64,000 nucleotides of DNA from Nodularia spumigena CCY9414. GTDB taxonomy: Bacteria; Cyanobacteriota; Cyanobacteriia; Cyanobacteriales; Nostocaceae. The stretch spans positions 4,314,937-4,378,936 of the forward strand of contig NZ_CP007203.1 of assembly GCF_000340565.2 (NCBI RefSeq). Direction: 5' to 3'. Below are positions 62,051-64,000 of this stretch, piece after piece (within the stretch, counting starts at the first letter, position 1; every line of letters begins with the position of its first letter). The translations under genes and the position numbers were made by a program. The notes under the pieces were generated by a model, which saw only the letters and a program-made list of their open reading frames with translations, did not search any database and was not told the origin of the DNA.

Positions 62051-62950
62051 ATGAAAAGATTTTGGATATTATGTATTGTAACTTGTGTGATGGCGGTGGG
62101 GATAGCTAGTTGTAATTTCAATGCTAGTACAAGCGGTGCTGGTGATATTGTTATTGCTTCTAAAGATTTTACAGAACAAGATATTTTAGGTGAACTTTTA
62201 GCCCAGCAAATTGAAGAAACCACTGATTTAACAGTCACTCGTCGTCCCCGTTTAGGTGGTTCTTTTGTTTGTCATAATGCTATTATTGCCGGACAAATTG
62301 ATGCTTATATTGAGTATACAGGCACAGCTTTTACTGCGATTTTAAAACAACAAGCAGTTAATGATCCAAAAGTAGTTCATGAGCAGTTAAAACAGGCTTA
62401 TGCGAAACAATTTAATTTAGAAGTTATGCCTAGTTTAGGGTTTGAAAATACATTTGCCATGATTATTCGCGGTGAAGATGCTAGACGCTATAATATTCAA
62501 ACTCTCTCGGAAGCTGCTAAATATACACCTCAATGGCGCGGTGGGTTCGGTTACGAATTTTTAGAACGGGAAGATGGTTTTCCAGGGTTAGCGAAAACCT
62601 ACGGTTTACGTTTTGCTATATCTCCCCAAATTATGGACTTGGGTTTAATATATCGAGCTTTAATTCAAAAACAAGTGGATATGGTAGCAGGAAATTCTAC
62701 AGATGGGCAAATCTCCCGTTTGGGTTTAGTGGTACTTAAAGATAATCAACAATATTTTCCCCCTTATGAAGCTGCGCCCATTGTCCGTAAAGAAACTTTG
62801 AATAAATATCCGCAATTAAGAACAGCTATAAATCAACTTTCTGGAAAAATTACATCTGATGAAATGCGAGAATTAAATAATTTAGTTGAAGGTGAATTAC
62901 AGGATATCAAAACTGTGGTGCGCGAGTTTCGCAAGTCTCAGGGATTATAG
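62051..62950 (+). CDS. Osmoprotectant-binding lipoprotein (OpuCC-like)
   Basis: A 299-residue substrate-binding protein. The signal peptide ends in the lipobox VGIASC (Cys near residue 17), so it is lipid-anchored in the periplasm. The body shows IVIASKDFTEQDILGELLAQQIEE and VTRRPRLGGSFVCHNAIIAGQIDAYIEYTGTA, characteristic of the OpuAC/OsmX family, and GNSTDGQISRLGLVVLKDNQ near the ligand-binding hinge. It is the third gene of the importer operon, 53 bp downstream of the permease. Betaine, choline or a related quaternary amine is the probable ligand. Confidence 0.88.
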   Translation: MKRFWILCIVTCVMAVGIASCNFNASTSGAGDIVIASKDFTEQDILGELLAQQIEETTDLTVTRRPRLGGSFVCHNAIIAGQIDAYIEYTGTAFTAILKQQAVNDPKVVHEQLKQAYAKQFNLEVMPSLGFENTFAMIIRGEDARRYNIQTLSEAAKYTPQWRGGFGYEFLEREDGFPGLAKTYGLRFAISPQIMDLGLIYRALIQKQVDMVAGNSTDGQISRLGLVVLKDNQQYFPPYEAAPIVRKETLNKYPQLRTAINQLSGKITSDEMRELNNLVEGELQDIKTVVREFRKSQGL

Positions 62951-63009
62951 GAATTTCTGCGTTTAATCGTAAACCCATGTTTTGTTTATAGCTTTGAACC
63001 GCATACTAT

Positions 63010-63618
63010 TCAAGGAATCAAATCAACCTCACAAAGAGATAGAATAGTGTTTAAAAAAGCCTTTAATTCAGCACACTGGTTAACCGCAACTATCAAATCA
63101 TTTTTTTTCAAAATGCTTGCTGCATCACGAATCTTATTGTAACTACGTTTACATTTACCTATTTCAAAAATTTCTTTAATCCGATATGATGGTGGATTAT
63201 TATGATTAACTTGCTCAGGTAAAACCCCAGGCGATGACTTGTTATGTTGAGCTAAATCCTGAATAGTTTTCCAATAAGGTAATAGCCAAGCTTCAAAATC
63301 ATACTGCGCGGCATGAGGGTAAAAATTTGGGCAATTTCCTACCCAAGCTGTCATTTTATCTTTAGCATCTGCTGCATTTTGAAAATCATTGGTTCCTGTA
63401 TAAACATCTGTTAGTGCAATTACAGCATTAACAGCTTGTTTTCCTGTCAGCAAATTTGTGACAATACGTTTGAGTTTTTCTTCTTTGGGGATGCGTCCAT
63501 CATATGGAATGAATTGGAGCCTGGGCTTTCTTTGTTGTAAGCGTGACTTGAGAAAATCGTTTAAAATTGGTTGAAAAGCTTTTTCAGTTGCACCTTCCAC
63601 TAAAATAGCTATCTTCAT
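63010..63618 (-). CDS. DUF4276 family (Toprim-like) protein
   Basis: A 202-residue DUF4276 protein. The first strand MKIAILVEGATEKAFQPILN carries the conserved EG of Toprim-like nucleases; the later VIALTDVYTGTNDF and AQYDFEAWLLPY supply acidic residues. The start is the ATG 63618 that overlaps the stop of the upstream AAA gene (ATGA), showing coupling. DUF4276 genes commonly pair with AAA15/OLD-type ATPases, a logic like that of PARIS and other defence pairs. Nuclease activity is inferred from the fold. Confidence 0.8.
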   Translation of the reverse strand: MKIAILVEGATEKAFQPILNDFLKSRLQQRKPRLQFIPYDGRIPKEEKLKRIVTNLLTGKQAVNAVIALTDVYTGTNDFQNAADAKDKMTAWVGNCPNFYPHAAQYDFEAWLLPYWKTIQDLAQHNKSSPGVLPEQVNHNNPPSYRIKEIFEIGKCKRSYNKIRDAASILKKNDLIVAVNQCAELKAFLNTILSLCEVDLIP

Positions 63619-64000
63619 GGACGACCACCCATTAAATTCATTGCCCAAATTTGGTCTAAACTATAGTCTTCTAGCCATTGCTCTAAATCGAAAGAATCGC
63701 CCCAATTCATAGTTGTTAGACCATCTTCAGCATTACAAACTAGTACTTCTTCAGGGTGTAAAAATCGGATTAATCTATCTGAGTGAGTGGCAACAATTAG
63801 TTGAGTCCTTTTGGCAGCTTCACGCATTAAATCGGCTAGTAGTCGCAATAATTCTGGGTGTAAACTGACTTCTGGCTCATCAATTAGAGTTACAGCAGTT
63901 AAATCTGGACTTTGCAGCAGTGTCACTAACCAGATAAATCGTAAAGTTCCCTCAGATAAATGGTGCATATAAAGGGGCTTAGAAAAATTTTTATCTTTCC
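63615..64000 (-). CDS. AAA15/OLD-type ATPase, C-terminal part
   Basis: Open to the window edge, so only the last 127 residues are visible. They include SEGTLRFIWLVTLLQS (ABC-like signature region), Walker B TLIDEPEVSLHPELLRLLADL and the H-loop ATHSDRLIRFLHPEEV, as in SMC-like AAA15/AAA21 ATPases of defence and repair systems. The Walker A end lies outside. The stop overlaps the DUF4276 start by 4 bp. The pair is a predicted two-component conflict system; what it senses is unknown. Confidence 0.82.
   Translation of the reverse strand, partial: KDKNFSKPLYMHHLSEGTLRFIWLVTLLQSPDLTAVTLIDEPEVSLHPELLRLLADLMREAAKRTQLIVATHSDRLIRFLHPEEVLVCNAEDGLTTMNWGDSFDLEQWLEDYSLDQIWAMNLMGGRP

Overview
The window is chromosomal DNA from a filamentous, most likely heterocyst-forming cyanobacterium (Nostocales; Nostoc/Anabaena/Nodularia-like). 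The evidence is the very frequent HIP1 octamer GCGATCGC, the heptameric short tandem repeats (STRR) between genes, palindromic mini-transposons, and cyanobacterial gene pairs such as ubiA next to ppx and the proB/yqeG/DUF3727/ruvX cluster. No rRNA, CRISPR array or prophage is visible, and one tRNA (Ser-GGA) is present.

Layout. 1-4.3 kb: leftward housekeeping run proB (cut by the window edge), YqeG-type HAD phosphatase, DUF3727, ruvX and a GNAT acetyltransferase, with an IS200/IS605-type palindromic element between DUF3727 and ruvX. 4.3-6 kb: two small unknown genes, a cytochrome P450 remnant and a plus-strand terminator that belongs to no visible gene. 6-16.3 kb: ubiA, ppx, a DMT exporter, a peptidoglycan-binding/HEAT protein, a DUF2141 protein, an LD-carboxypeptidase, an Hsp70-like protein and uvsE. 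16.4-25.5 kb: an accessory region with a Uma2 nuclease, a deletion-fused vapBC-like locus, an IscB gene with its omega (HEARO) RNA and a frameshift, a truncated FitA-like antitoxin, a RAYT transposase, a NACHT ATPase ending in a GUN4 domain, a glycosyltransferase, a DUF4351 remnant and a MazEF pair. 25.5-34.8 kb: secA, a diheme cytochrome, a RelE-type toxin pair, MoxR, ribF, surE and pheS, with a second palindromic element. 35-36.8 kb: a two-gene DUF262/HEPN cassette resembling phage-defence modules. 36.9-48.2 kb: RecQ, an FkbM methyltransferase, a gene split by a third palindromic element, leuA, a NYN protein, glutathione reductase, a frameshifted PhyH-type dioxygenase and an orphan sugar permease. 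48.2-57.4 kb: GIY-YIG protein, tRNA-Ser, ferredoxin, nuclease, inositol-phosphatase, J-domain/TPR protein, hisZ, a bacterial ferredoxin, a PEP-CTERM protein, a LivF-type ATPase and a DUF4231 membrane protein. 57.4-64 kb: MoeB-rhodanese with a JAMM protease and a four-helix protein, an alpha/beta hydrolase diverging from an OpuC-like ABC operon, then a DUF4276/AAA ATPase pair that runs off the window.

The most interesting material is accessory: the NACHT-GUN4 fusion, the decayed IscB locus flanked by two broken toxin-antitoxin loci, the DUF262-HEPN cassette, the AAA-DUF4276 pair, and mini-transposon insertions, one of which cleanly splits a gene. Two genes (iscB and the PhyH gene) are broken at homopolymer runs, so sequencing error must be excluded before they are called pseudogenes. 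All functions are read from sequence motifs; no database search was run.
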